From: Polyodon spathula
Lineage: Eukaryota > Chordata > Actinopteri > Acipenseriformes > Polyodontidae
Reading direction: 5' to 3'
Length of the DNA stretch: 64,000 bases
Assembly (NCBI RefSeq): GCF_017654505.1
Contig: NC_054548.1
Span: 34,485,774 to 34,549,773, forward strand
The position numbers and the translations under genes were made by a program. Each line of letters starts with the position of its first letter. Within the stretch, counting starts at the first letter, position 1. Shown in pieces: positions 52,201-63,837 of the stretch. A model generated the notes under the pieces. That model was not told the origin of the DNA. It worked only from the letters and a program-made list of their open reading frames with translations, and made no database searches.

Positions 52201-55200
52201 ATCTATATATATCTATATATATATATTATATATATATATTATATATTAAATTTTCAAAGAAACCAAAGGCATAAACCACTGATTGAACTTAAATTTATGT
52301 ACACAAACACACACAACCCCTTGAACTTTTTCACATTTTGTTGTAGCGGTGCCTCAGAGTTTCAAGCATTTAAATGAGGATTTTTTTTTTTTTTCCCCAC
52401 TTATCTACACACCATACTCCACACTGTTAAGGGGAAAAAGTTTTTATTGGGAAAAAAAATTATATATTAAAAATACAAAACTGAAAGATCATAATTGGAT
52501 AAGTCCCTACCCCCCTGAGTTCATACTTGGTGGAAGCACCTTTGGCAGCAATTACAGCTGTGAGTCTGTTGGGATAGGTCTCTACCAACTTTGCACACTT
52601 AGATTTGGCCATATTTGACCATTCTTCTTTACAAAACTGTTCAAGCTCTGTCGTGTTCCTTGGGGAGCGTTGATGGACAGCAATCTTCAAGTCATGCCAC
52701 AAATTTTCAATTGGATTAGGTCGGGGCTCTGACTGGGTCACTCAAGGACATTTACCTTTTTGTTCCTTAGCCACTCCAGTGTATCTTTGGCTGTGTGCTT
52801 TGGGTCATTGTCATGCTGAAAAATGAACTTCCGTCCCATTTTCCGCTTTCTTGCAGAGGGCAGCAGGTATTCCACAAGGACTTCTCTGTATTTTGCTCTA
52901 TTCATTTTCCCTTCTATCCTGACAAGTGCCCCAGTCCCTGCAGCTGAGAAACATCCCCATAACATGATGCTGCATCACCATGCTTCACAGTAGGGATGGT
53001 ATTCCTATGGGTGATGTGCTGTGTTGGGTTTGCGCCAAACATAACGCTTTGCATTTAGGCCAAAAAGTTCCATTTTAGGTTCATCAGACCACAAAACTTT
53101 TTGCCACATGGCTACAGAATCTCCTGAGTGTTTTTTTGCATACTTCAAACAGGATTAAAGATGGACATTCTTGAGTAATGGCTTCCTTCTTGCCACCCTA
53201 CCATACAGGCCAGGTTTGTGAGTCCTTGGGATATTGTTGTCACATGTACACTTTGACCAGTCGTAGCCATAAAAGCCTGTAGCTCTTGGAAAGTTGCCAT
53301 TGGCCTCCTGGTAGCCTCTCTGATCAGTTTCATTCTTGCTCGGTCATCCAGTTTGGAGGGGGCTTGATCTAGGCAGGGTCTTGGTGGTGCCATACACCTT
53401 CCACTTCTTAGTAATCGTCTTTTATTCAAGGTCTTTGATATTTTTTTATACCCATCCCCTTGATCTGTGCCTTGCAACAACTTTGTCCCTGAGTTCTTTT
53501 GAAAGCGCCTTGGTGCTCATGGTCAAGTCTTTTCTTTGAAATGCACTACTCAGCAGAGGGAACCTACAGGAACTGCTGAATTTATCCTGAAATCATGTGA
53601 ATCACTCCAATTTAACACAGGTGGAGGCCACTTAACTTGGTTTGTGATTTTGAAGGCAATTGGTAACACCTGAGCTAATTTAGGGTTGCTATTACAAGGG
53701 GGGTGGACAATTATCCATCCAAGCTTTTCAGTTTTTATTTTTAATTTTCTACAGATTTCTAGAATATTTTTTTCACTTGGACGTTGTGGGGTAGGATGTG
53801 TAGATAAATGAAAAAAAAAGGCGGTGTAGACTTTATAGGCACTGTATAAATGGCCAATATTGCCCAGTGTGGGGGGTCTTATTGCTTTTATACTTCAGTG
53901 TTACAGCACAATTAATTAAATATAGTTAAAATAAATACATCATTTAGTTCAGGTTGTTATGTATCCTTCCACATAAGCACTCTAAAATAATCGTTCTAGA
54001 AAATATAGCCCTCCATTATACTGTAACAATGTTGCCAGTGAGCTTCCGGTTCATGGATAAAGATAGATGCTGGTGGATTCTTCAGAAGTTTCAATATATA
54101 TTTCTCCGGTGACTTGATGGGGCACTGTCACAAAGACAGCTGTAGTGGGTGATGTCAGACCCGGAACTATAACACAGGACAGACAGAGACATGGATGTTT
54201 GGTGAAGCTGAGCTGTGCTCAGCATTTAATAAACAAAATAAAGAGTTTTAAACAAAACAGCACACAGCACTTGACGCCAAACAAAACAGACAAACAAAAC
54301 AGTAAACGAAACACACTAACAAATGGCAGACAAACGCAGTGAATGAAATTAAGATCTACTTTACTTAATGCTTTTTGCTTTCTCCTCTCCACACCCGTTC
54401 TCCAGTCACCGAACACACAACTCCGAGTGAGTGAAAACATGCTGCTTTTATGCAGCTGTACCAAGACTTGATTGCTAATCAGTCATTCAGTTGGAGTCGC
54501 GGTACAACTGCACGTGAATTAGTGAAGTGCAATTCCCCGTGCTTGCATATTATTACATTTTACTTGCACGTGAAGTGCTGTGCAATCCTTGTGCCTAAAT
54601 ACAAATATACATTTTAAACAACAATTTTCCACTGACCCATTTATTTCCCATGTACCAATGACTATACACCAACATTAACAAACAACATGCAACATACAAA
54701 ACTGAAATACACACAGGGACGGGGAAACATTGCCACATATTCCCCCCCACCCCCCACCCCCTTGAGTGTAGCACACATGGCCTCAATGGCCACCTCCCCC
54801 CTTAAAATCCCAAAAGTCTTGCTCAAAGTCCTGGGCCAAGAACAGGGACTTTAGGGGGTTCATGGGCGGCAATGTTGTCAGTAGCCAGGCTGCTACTGGA
54901 CGTACTGTCAGCAGACGTGTTGGCAGTGGGGCGAGTCTCTCCTCCCGCTGTACGACTGGCAGCGGAAATGCTGCCAGTGGCGAGGCTGTCAACAGGTGTG
55001 CTGACAGCTCCCAGACTGACTCCTTCAGCCGGGGCAATTCCAGTAGCGGAAAAGCTGCCCGAGGAAGGTTGTCTCCTGACTTCTCGCACCCTCTTCATAG
55101 CCTGCAGCTCCCTATGGTGGGGCTCTAGCCACACTGACCCCTGCGGCCAAGCAGAGATGACGGCGACCCCTGGCGAAGCAGAGCTGGCAGCCCCAGGCGA

Positions 55201-58200
55201 TGCGGAGCGGCTGGCAGCCCCAGGCGATGCCAGGCAGGCATCCTTGGGCAAAGCAGCGCGGCTGGCATCCTTCGGCAAAGATGTGTGGAGAGTCAAGACA
55301 AGCTGGGATGCAGGTTTTGGCCCTCTTCTCGGCCACTGCGACTGGGCGGTTCTTCCCAGTGCTTCCCTCAGCAGCCTATGCACGGGCTGCTGAGGACTGC
55401 CAGTATCTAGTCCTGATCCGTCTGGTGAAAGGTGAGGCAGCTGCTGCTCCTATACCCCTGATTGTTATGGAGGCAGAGGCAACTCCAGTTCCTCTCCTCT
55501 GCTGGTGGAAAGGGACCCAGCAGGCATTCACCCTCTGCTGGTAGAAAGGGACCCAGCAAGCATTCACCCTCTGCTGGTGGATGGGGACCCAGCAGGCATT
55601 CACCCTCTGCTGGTGGAGGTGGCAGAGGCAGCTCCTGCTGCTCTGCTCCTGGTGGTGGAGGTGTCGGAGGCAGAGGCAGCTCCTGCTGGTCTGCTCCTGG
55701 CGGTGGAGGTGGCGGAGGCTCTCCCTCACTCGCCAGGGACTGGTGCGGCTCTCCCTCACTGGCAGGGGACAGCAGCAATGGCTCCTTTCCCTCTGGTCCT
55801 GGAGACAGCGTCGGGGCTTCTCCTGATGACACGAGAGGAGGGACCCCTCCCATATCGGCAGCCAAGTAGTTGAACACCATGGCTGCAATGTCTCGGAGGG
55901 ACACTGGGTGGTGATGGTGTTCCCAATTTTCCCAACGCTCCCCATCTCGGGCCCACAGCAAGTTAATCCCCTTCGGGAGGTCTCTTTTCAGGCCATCGTC
56001 AGCGTCCATCAGCCAGTCCCAGATCTCCCTCGATGGTGGCCCTCGAGCAAACAGGGCTTCTCCCACCGACGCTGGAGACGGAGCCAGCATGCACGCTCCC
56101 TTTGCTGATGGAGAATTGGGCTGTGGAAGCTCCGACTCCCCCTTTTGCGGGATGTGGACGCACTGACTCATCCTTCTTGGGCTGTGGACGTTCGACCTCC
56201 TTCCACGCAGGCTATGGAGGTGAAACCAGCAGGCATTCTTCCTCTGCTGGCGGAGGTGGGAACAGCAGGAATTCTTCCTCTGCTGGTGGAGGTGGAAACA
56301 GCAGTTCCTCGGGCTTTGGATTCCCGCGGTCTCCCCTTCTGGGCACAGGAAGCTCACTGGACGTACGGGCTCCTCCCACTCAGCCATTTCTTCCGCCTCT
56401 GTATATTGCATGGGGCAGATGGCCAACTTGTGCCCATATTCCCCACAGCCGGGGCACAACTCCGCCATGAGGTTCATTAAAAAAAACCTCCCAACTGTCA
56501 TCCCCGATCTCCTCCTGCTGTTACGACGGTTGCTGCTGCAGCTTTTTCCTGCCACTCCTCCTCCTCACCTTCCTCTCCTGGGCCAGTTCCTCCTCCTCCT
56601 TTGGAAGGGGCAGACAGCCATCACGTGCCCATAAAGCCCGCAGCCTTGTTCCTCAAGATTACTGAGGAGCTCCTCCAGCCTAGTGCAGCCATCTCTCCAG
56701 CCTTCCATTTTTGTTGTTGGTTTGCTGTAGTGGGTGACGTCGGACCCGGAACAGTAACAGGAAAGACAGAGATGTGGATGTTTGGTGAAGCCGAGCTGTG
56801 CTTAGCATTTAATAAACAAAATAAAATAGATTTTAACAAAACAGCACATGGCACAAAACAAAACAAAACAGACAAACAAAACGATAAAACAGTAAACGAA
56901 CACTAACAAACGGCAGACAAAATTTAAAATTATAACAAAACAATGCCGCACAAGTTCACTATTTGGGGTATGCAGAAACTACAGCCTTACATTTTAACTA
57001 ATGTTGCTTTGAAGTACTGTACAAAAACTTGGTCATACAATAAAAACTTCCCTTATTTTCCAGCAGAAGAACAATCTAACAATGTCTTTTTCACAGCCAT
57101 TTAGTCTTGCTTTAAAGTCTATGTAAGGGCTTTTTAAAATTGTATTGTGTTGCATGTTCCTACGTGTTGCTACAAATGTTTTAAGGGCTGTGTATTATTA
57201 GTATTGTTATTATTATTATTTAGATTTTGACCACTTTTTTTTAAATTGCATTCCGCTGCTTCCAAGATGGCTCACATGAACCTACATGGACCACTCAAAC
57301 TACATTTCCCATCATCCTCCTGCTCACATATGTAACTGAGATGATTTAACCAGTGAGCAGGAGGATGATGGGAAATGTAGTTCTGAAAAATACATGAGGC
57401 CATCTTGGAGCTATAATAGAAACATCCAGAGTGCACTGCAATTTAAAAGTGAAAAAAAATGGTCAAGTTGTAAAAAAATAATAATTAAAACAATACACAC
57501 ACACATCTTATTTTTGAAAGAGAGTTTGTTCAGCTATATAAACAGTAACTGTATTTTCCCTTTAGTTCTATTGTTGTTAATCTGTATTTAATATTTACCT
57601 GTGGGAGAGCAGAGCGCTTTTTCTCCAGCATGTACTCATGCTGGTGGCCTGTTACACTGAAGTGTTGATAGTCAGTGGGGGAGTTTTTAACATTGCGTAA
57701 TTGTTCTTTAAAATGTTACTACATTATATTGTATGAGAGCTCTCTCTTAAATAAGAAACAAGAATGTTTTTATGGCCATGTATTGTATTGTATTGTTTAT
57801 TTTTCTATACCTACCTGTTATACCTAGTGGTGGTTTCTCCTGAAAGGTGGAGTTTAATGAGGGTGACGACTTTAAAAAACAATCCTGTGTTCAGTCTGGG
57901 GAGGGAGTTTAAGCCTTTCGGTCGCTTATTGCTGATCTCTGTACTCTTATTAAGAGTTTAACTCGGTCATGTGAGCTGCTTATTTATTTTCTTCATTTAT
58001 GTTTTGCTGTTGTGAGTATGTAAAGTGCTTCAGTTAATGACTGTGAAAGCGGACTGAGCTTGGCATTGTTCTGCGAGTGCTGTTTTGCTAAAACTGAACT
58101 GTTTACACTGTCCAGGCTCTGGAACTTTTGAGTGTCCTTTTAATAAAACTTCACATCTTGGTCATCTGCGTCATTCCTATGATCTCCCTTGGTCGCATGC

Positions 58201-61200
58201 CCATCTACTTTATGACAGTACTGATGTTGGAAACAAATATAACATTCTTTTTTTCTTTTTCAACAGCTCCAAATGAAAAAATGAAACAAGTTTTACTAAA
58301 AACAATCGAAGAAGCTAAGTCATTAATTTCCAAGGTATGTTTTTGATGCTTAAGCATAACATTCAGACATGTACTTCATCAATGTCTGTGGCCACAAGTG
58401 GGCAGCAGCATACTCAGTTATAAAAGTTAAGACGTCAGACTTTGCTTCTTGTTCCTTCAGAAACAAGTTCAGGCTAATGTGTGTGTTACACTGGGGATGG
58501 TGAAAGAAGCGCTTGACCAGCTGCGTGGAGCTGTTATGATTGTCTATCCCATGGGACTGCCGCCTCATGACCCAATCAGGCTGGAGTTTGAAGATCGAGA
58601 AGATCTGTCGGGGACGCAGGTACAGTAACCTTGACTGTTTTCAAAGGCATTTGAATTATTTCTTTGTATTTCTTTATATTTATTTATTTACAGTTGCCAG
58701 TCTTTTGCTAATCAGTGAAGTCCCAGGATTCTAGGTTGGCATTTTAATTGTTCCTCAGTTCATCTGTGAGCAGACCAGTTTTTCTAGATCCAGGAAGCAA
58801 AATACTAAATTTCCAGTATTTTAATGCATTGCTTGTATTGTATAAGATACAAAAGACATGTACATGAGTAAAAGGAACATATCTGAAAGGAAACTGTCCT
58901 GCTACAAAACTAGCAAGCCCCTTTTATTCTCCCCCCATATTAAACGCTGCGTTTGCATTTCGCTTAGTTGGGATTGTCCATTTATCACACGTCTTTTGCT
59001 TAGTGGGAATTGGTCAATGTGATCTATTTAAAAAAATAAATAAATATGTTTATACTTGGAATCAGTCACACCTGAATTACTGTATTAATTTCATTAAAAA
59101 AAAAAAAAAAAAAAAAAAAGTTTAGTTTAAAATCAAAGCATGCCTCACAGCAAAGTGATTGCTGACTGGTGGTGTTAGTCAAACACCACTACAAAGATAT
59201 TTCTGACCAAATACACCAGTTTATTTATTGAAGTGGAGGATCTTGCAGAATATGCATTAACCCTCCCTCCAAACATGTATGGTTCAACAGATAAGGTTAA
59301 ATGTTGATTTCCTCCAAATTTCTTTTTTTCATTGTCTATACAATCGTTGAAGGTGATATTGACCTTTGGGTTTCAATTTGAAGCACGTATTTATTTTGTG
59401 TATTTCTTACATTGCAGGCAGCTTTGCATTTGATTGCAGATTCAGAGGCTCAGTTGTGGTGGGCAGCAAAGGAGTTGCATCGAGGGAAGAAACTAACAGA
59501 ATATGTGGGCAAAAATGAGAAAACTAAAATTATTGTAAAGATACAAAAGGTGGGTAGTAAAATGTAGTGCTCTGTTTAACCCTTTGAGTGGTGCGAACAT
59601 ACTGGTACATTCTGCAACTTTAAACTTGAGTTACTGAAGCTACAAAACCACTGATCACATGATATTGTAACACAAGGTTTCTGTAACACCTTTTTGTGGT
59701 CCCTTGCACCCTCTGCCAAATATTGACTGAATTACATATAATTATCCCAGTCACAAAAATGTCAACAGTGTTTGTAAACCAGTGAAGATCGCTCAGTGAG
59801 AAAGAAGTATTAGTAATAATATTGAATTCAGAATCCAATTTAAATTCAAATACATACAATTCTTCCACTGAATCAGATGTCAGCGAGTGTGTCATTGAAG
59901 ACATAAGCAAAGAATGTTTACCATCAACATCAAGTGACAGCAAAGAGGCGGTGCCAAGCTCCATGCATTGCTCCATGCTTCAGGGAGAATCATACGCTGA
60001 AGCATTAGTCAGCTTTCAGCTTGTTTGTACGCTGTACTCGTAATAATCAAGCAGTTGCAGAAGACAGAGGAAAAACTTCACTCCCATAGGACCGGCAGTG
60101 CATTTTAGAACTCGCTACTCACAGGGTTAAGGGTTAGTTGGAAGGTTGTGATCTTGGTTGTGCAGTTGTAGTTGTCATGAGTTTTATAAAATTCATATTA
60201 TTTCTCTCAGTATATGATCCTAAGTGATTATAAGTAAAAAGGGGGCATGGCAAAGCCCTGCCATAAATGTTTTTTTTTTTTTTTTTTTATTTTAGAATGG
60301 GGTATGCTTCCGCACCGTCGCAATTTAATATTTTGTGTTTGTTTTGTTGTAGTATTATTATTATGGTTTATTTATCTATTTTTATATGATGGTGTAGCCG
60401 TGCGTATTTGTTTTGTTATTGTTTTTTATTTAAATGTATTCTGGCAGAGGTGAGGTCGGCAGCTTGTCCTCTGGCAGTGGTAATTAAAAACCTTGTGTAG
60501 AAGGTGGCCATATCCCGAATTAAGTGATTAATTTGTTGCTAATTGGGAAATGGTCACCTGCATAAAAGCTTGCAGCGCTCTGCAGTCTGAGTGGGTGTTC
60601 GGAGGAGTGAATGAGAGAGACGAGGAGGAAAAGGAAAATAAAAACACAAACATAGGATCAGTGAAAGCGATCTGCCCAACCTGACCTGTGCGCTTGGTGT
60701 TTTGTGTTAATGTTTTTGTATATCTGTTTTATTTGCTCTGTGATCAGTGTGTTTTTGTTTAAATGTTTATTTTATTTTTGTTATTTAAATAAACCGTGCA
60801 TGCCGCATCTTTTGGTTTTTCTTTCTGCTTCTGGCCTGACATCACCACAAAGCCATCCCTGTCACACACACCCAGAAAAAACATTTGATTTACTTGTAAA
60901 TTGAGGGCATCTTTTCTCAAAACTACAGACTGCTCTAGTAGTATTCTATAGTTATCCATGGTTGTATTTATGCAAAGTAGTTTTTTCATCTGCAAAACCT
61001 GCTTTAAAAAAAAAAAAGAAATATAATGTCATTGCTTGTTACAATTACAAATATAATTATACATGTTTCTCGTAACCAAGCGAGGACAAGGGGCACCAGC
61101 TCGTGAGCCAGTAATCAGCCCCGAGGAACAGAAGCAGATGATGATGTATTACTCCAGGCGTCAGGAGGAACTTAAGGTACATCTCTATCTCTCCAAAAAA

Positions 61201-61393
61201 AAGGGGCAACCCTTGGTGATGACACACTGTTTATTTGTATAGTTAACCTGCTTTTGCACTTTTTCAATATATTGTCAAAGACTGCTACTTATTATTTGTA
61301 TAATGTCCAACACAGTATTCATTACCTGCTAGATCATTGACTGTGGTGTCTCTTGAGTCCTGAGCTGCAGGAAATGAATGCTATTAGAAAATG

Positions 61394-61467
<74 letters not shown>

Positions 61468-61774
61468 GTGTTTTATGGTTATATTTTGGACTGAATCGCT
61501 TATGGCTGTTTAAATTCGTCAGTTTTTTAAGCAAGTTCCTAACTTGTTGGCTTTAGAGGGCATTTACAGGTGTGACAGTGACTGCTGTACTCGGAACCTG
61601 ATCCATTAGCTGTTTAATTAAGGTTAAAGCTCATGATCTAAATACAACTCTTTTGGTTTACAGAAGCTGCAAAAAGCTGACGATGACTCTTACCTTGACT
61701 CTGAATGGGCTGACAAGCATTCTTTAAAAAAGCAGTTTCAAGGTATTGGTGATATCAAATGGGGACCAAGATAA
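47747..61774 (+). CDS. CFAP298: Cilia- and flagella-associated protein 298, complete coding region
   Basis: CFAP298 (C21orf59, kurly) is needed to assemble outer dynein arms and to polarise motile cilia; human loss causes primary ciliary dyskinesia. Seven coding exons (47747-47885, 51886-52053, 58267-58334, 58461-58619, 59418-59549, 61081-61176, 61664-61774) give 290 codons plus stop, the same length as the human protein. Conserved blocks are [89 protein letters not shown] and the C-terminal DIKWGPR. All introns are GT-AG. The chosen start has G at -3 and +4; an in-frame ATG 45 bases upstream (47702) would add 15 residues not seen in the family. It follows SYNJ1 on the same strand, as in humans. 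Confidence 0.97.
47897..47951 (+). repeat. (TA)n microsatellite
   Basis: About 27 TA units start 12 bases after the donor of CFAP298 exon 1. Confidence 0.97.
48519..48645. repeat. Inverted repeat in CFAP298 intron 1
   Basis: GGTCACTCTTGAAATCA at about 48521 is inverted as TGATTTCAAGAGTGACC at 48627-48643. The loop is about 90 bases. Confidence 0.75.
49519..51019. mobile_element. Non-autonomous hAT transposon with perfect 8-bp target duplication
   Basis: The left tip CAGCGTTCCC and the inverted right tip (gggaacgctg, 51010-51019) bound 1501 bases. TGCATAAT is repeated exactly on both flanks (49511-49518, 51020-51027). An 8-bp duplication with CAG...CTG tips is diagnostic of hAT. No transposase frame is present. 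A relative lies at 26118-26425. Confidence 0.9.
51886..52053 (+). CDS. CFAP298: CFAP298 coding exon 2
   Basis: It encodes [20 protein letters not shown] and [20 protein letters not shown]. Phase 1 both sides. Acceptor cttag, donor gtaaga. The intron before it carries the hAT element. Confidence 0.95.
52190..52250 (+). repeat. AT-rich low-complexity repeat
   Basis: Imperfect (TA)n with interspersed C, shortly before the Tc1 copy at 52312. Confidence 0.9.
52312..53848 (-). mobile_element. Tc1-like DNA transposon (KGASTKY family)
   Basis: Both tips are present (cccttgaactttttcac at the left, ttataggcactgta at the right). The minus-strand transposase starts [19 protein letters not shown] near 53520 and ends KGASTKY at 52490. 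Frameshifts split it. It keeps [18 protein letters not shown] and the catalytic Glu ([12 protein letters not shown]); the first Asp reads Asn-like in a shifted frame. Confidence 0.87.
54126..54737 (-). repeat. 3' LTR of element C
   Basis: The first ~200 bases are repeated at 56724-56922. A palindrome (TGCAGCTGTACC at 54451, GGTACAACTGCA at 54501) lies next to the TATA box (gcttttat, 54444-54451 on the opposite strand). Confidence 0.8.
54823..56726 (-). pseudogene. Gag-like protein of element C
   Basis: The minus-strand reading begins near 56726 ([16 protein letters not shown], first knuckle [11 protein letters not shown]). It continues in another frame from 56555, with the CX2CX4HX4C knuckle [14 protein letters not shown] (about 56413-56456). 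Then comes [37 protein letters not shown], and [18 protein letters not shown] (about 55860-56040). The 382-codon frame ends in GAxQQELPLP and AEGECLLGP repeats at 55407. Frameshifts follow, then PKDACLA-type units. Of the three copies this is the best one for defining the family. Confidence 0.6.
57260..57412. mobile_element. Fold-back element with 30-base perfect arms
   Basis: Perfect arms start aactacatttcccatcatcc (57299-57328, inverted at 57353-57382) around a 24-base loop. Outer arms carry ccaagatggc on both sides. No coding content. Confidence 0.8.
58267..58334 (+). CDS. CFAP298: CFAP298 coding exon 3
   Basis: It encodes [20 protein letters not shown] then ISK. Phase 1 in, phase 0 out. 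It follows a ~6.2 kb intron filled with a Tc1 copy, an LTR element and a fold-back element. Confidence 0.95.
58461..58619 (+). CDS. CFAP298: CFAP298 coding exon 4
   Basis: Fifty-three codons in phase 0 include [20 protein letters not shown] and [10 protein letters not shown], ending LSGTQ. This is the most conserved core of the family. Confidence 0.96.
59106..59108. other. Poly-A tract marker in CFAP298 intron 4
   Basis: A run of A from 59096 to 59119 lies in the 58620-59417 intron. Apart from it I see no feature in that intron. Confidence 0.5.
59418..59549 (+). CDS. CFAP298: CFAP298 coding exon 5
   Basis: Forty-four codons in phase 0 include [20 protein letters not shown] and [18 protein letters not shown] piggyBac-like element begins only 30 bases after the donor. 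Confidence 0.96.
59580..60126. mobile_element. piggyBac-like element with TTAA duplications
   Basis: Flanked by TTAA at 59576-59579 and 60127-60130. The tips are CCCTTTGAGTGGTGCGAAC and, inverted, CCCTGTGAGTAGCGAGTTC. An internal frame at 59822-60043 ([20 protein letters not shown], acidic and Ser-rich) resembles the N-terminus of a piggyBac transposase. The rest of the transposase is absent. Confidence 0.75.
60215..60867 (+). mobile_element. Solo LTR, relative of 26700-27264
   Basis: It runs from aaaaagggggcatggcaaag to catccctgtcaca. It has the palindrome (60502-60559), TATA box (cataaaagc, 60561) and an AATAAA at about 60788. The plus-strand order matches the LTR at 26700-27264 read in reverse. 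Confidence 0.75.
61081..61176 (+). CDS. CFAP298: CFAP298 coding exon 6
   Basis: Thirty-two codons in phase 0 encode [20 protein letters not shown] and on to RRQEELK. The acceptor ccaag has a weak polypyrimidine tract. Confidence 0.95.
61398..61465 (+). repeat. (TA)n microsatellite
   Basis: About 33 TA units lie in the CFAP298 intron between 61177 and 61663. Confidence 0.97.
61664..61774 (+). CDS. CFAP298: CFAP298 terminal coding exon
   Basis: It encodes [20 protein letters not shown] and the conserved C-terminal [10 protein letters not shown], then TAA. The acidic stretch followed by xDIKWxPR matches the human end. Confidence 0.95.
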   Translation, partial: KLQKADDDSYLDSEWADKHSLKKQFQGIGDIKWGPR

Positions 61775-62235
61775 TTAAAGCAAGTTCCTGTGTTCCTTAA
61801 TTCCAATGATTATGTTTCCCTGTAGGTGATACAGGCATCAGGTTTGGCTTTGCTTGTTACCACGGCAGGATGCATTCTTCATATATGTGAGATGGTATTG
61901 ACTGTATTGATATTGGCCTACTGGCTCTTACTTCATAAGATTCAGTACACTATGTTCTGTACAATTAAAATGTGAAGAAGCCCTGATCTATGAGCTGATA
62001 CTTATTTCTCTGCAACTATCAGATTGGAGCAAATCAATTCAACTCCCTATTTATATAATAAATGTATGTATTTTTTTTGTAACTTTAAACACGTACACTG
62101 TTTAGATTTTTGAGGCTTTGGCATTCACTTTTATTAGATTCTGTTTTGAACATACTATTTATTTTAAAATGCAGTATACAAAATTTGATTTGTAAGAAAC
62201 CTGGTAAGTTAATAAAAGCAATTTTCTTCATTTTA
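61775..62235 (+). other. CFAP298: CFAP298 3' untranslated region
   Basis: This is AT-rich sequence with an AATAAA at 62211-62216, followed by T/G-rich sequence at 62228-62252, a normal cleavage context. Confidence 0.6.
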
Positions 62236-62905
62236 TTGTATTTTGATTTTTTGTCTAAGCATGTGTACTCAATGTCTTGTAAATGCTCTCCTTAGATCCA
62301 CATACTGAGGGTGCCAGCCATCTTGTCAGCCATACATTTTCAGTTAAATGAATAGATAAAGAAAATCTTGCAGTAAAGTAGCTTTTTTTTTTTTTTTTTT
62401 TATTAGATACTTTAAATAAATAACACAATCATTTACCTTCACCTTTGGGTTGTCATTGTTTGACATTAAGGGTAGGGATGCTCTACAGTGCCATTAATGT
62501 ATTGTAATAAAGTGTATGCTTTATTACATAGCTCAAGCAAGAAAATAGACTTTGTCCACTGCATACAAGAACTTATATGGCGTGTAAAGTATGTTACTGA
62601 TATTATGAATCGTGACATTATAAATCATCTTGCTAAAAGAGTAGGACACAGTTTTCCCATGTGTACTTGGAAGAACCCACACTAATTCTTAATACATCTT
62701 TTCTAAAATCTTGTTAAGCATGTATGTAAAAGATAACTACAGAATGCATCAACTGTACGGGAAGTCTGAGCAGATAGTCGTTGAGGATTTTACACTTGCA
62801 GGGGTGACTTTTGTCTCCATGTACACTATTAAATGACAAGTTTTGGCATTTCTTTTAAGGTCCTGTGAACCATTTGCCTAAGACAATCTAAAGTTACATT
62901 TCCCC

Positions 62906-62940
62906 TTAACCCTTTGCAGTCCATTTATTCAGCACCTGTG
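62906..62940 (+). mobile_element. Possible piggyBac-like left tip
   Basis: TTAACCCTTTGCAGTCC resembles the TTAA-CCCTTTG tip of the element at 59580. No matching right tip is visible up to 64000. The region 62236-63837 otherwise holds a hairpin at 63153-63229 and a poly-A tract at about 63478-63500. Confidence 0.3.
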
Positions 62941-63152
62941 AGGCATGCCAGGTCCAATTTATTTTCACATGCGCTGTTTATTTCTTTCACAGTAAAAAAG
63001 GTTTAAATGGCACTGCATATCAACAGGACACTCAGTAATGCATCTCCAGCCCCGCCCCACCCCTTGTTCGCTTTGTTTATCACATACCTTTTCATAGTCT
63101 TGCATACTGATAAATCATCTCCTGATCACCAAACTCCTCAGTAATGTGATCC

Positions 63153-63229
63153 AAGTGAGTAGTTTTTCGAGATTTACGATTATAGTGTAAATACAGCCTG
63201 AATCGTAAATCTTGAAAAACTACTCACTT
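63153..63229. repeat. Hairpin with 29-base arms
   Basis: The left arm at 63153-63181 (aagtgagtagtttttcgaga...) is inverted at 63201-63229 with one mismatch, around a 19-base loop. Confidence 0.85.
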
Positions 63230-63837
63230 CTAAATCTTTTGTAGTCATTTTTGTATTACTTTAGTATAAATACATGTTAATTTGGATTCATATGTTGTTT
63301 TTTTCTGACTTTATGTGAACGAAAAGACACACATTTGCCCGTTTTCCCATTGGAAATGGTGATATTTTGAAATATCACTGTCCTGGTCACAAAAGCAGAG
63401 TTTGTGGGGAATAATAGCCATGTTCTATACTTTTGAGGCATAAGCAATTAGGAAATAACACTTACTACCCAGGAACAAAAAAAAAAAAAAAAAAAAAAAA
63501 TTGTTACACGGTGTTATCAATTGCCTTACACCTGCTTGGTTTGAAGGTCCATCACCTGGCCTAAATGATAGTACCAAGGGGTGGCAAGGGTTGAGTTGGA
63601 GGAGGCAGAGGCATGTGACTGAATCAAACGCAATAGAGGAGTAACTTACGAGTATTTATATTGCTCAGATAAACCAGCTGTTGATGATGTGATGTGTGCA
63701 GGGGTCAGTCCCTCCCAGACTAACTAAACTTAATTTATGTTGTTTCTGCACTATGTTTGACTTCAACCCAATTGGTTATTTAGCTTGCCAGCTGGCTGTT
63801 GTCAATATGAACTATTTATGTGTTTATCTACCTGTGT

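Larger units (their letters stand above)
54126..56922 (-). mobile_element. Small LTR retrotransposon with gag-like ORF, no pol (element C)
   Basis: The 3' LTR (54126-54737, minus orientation TGTGGCAATG...CTTTGTGACA) is preceded on the minus strand by a purine tract (54741-54765). The 5' LTR is truncated at both ends (56724-56922) and has lost its TGTGACA end and primer site. The interior codes only for a gag-like protein with two zinc knuckles and repeats. It is a distant relative of elements A and B. Confidence 0.85.
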
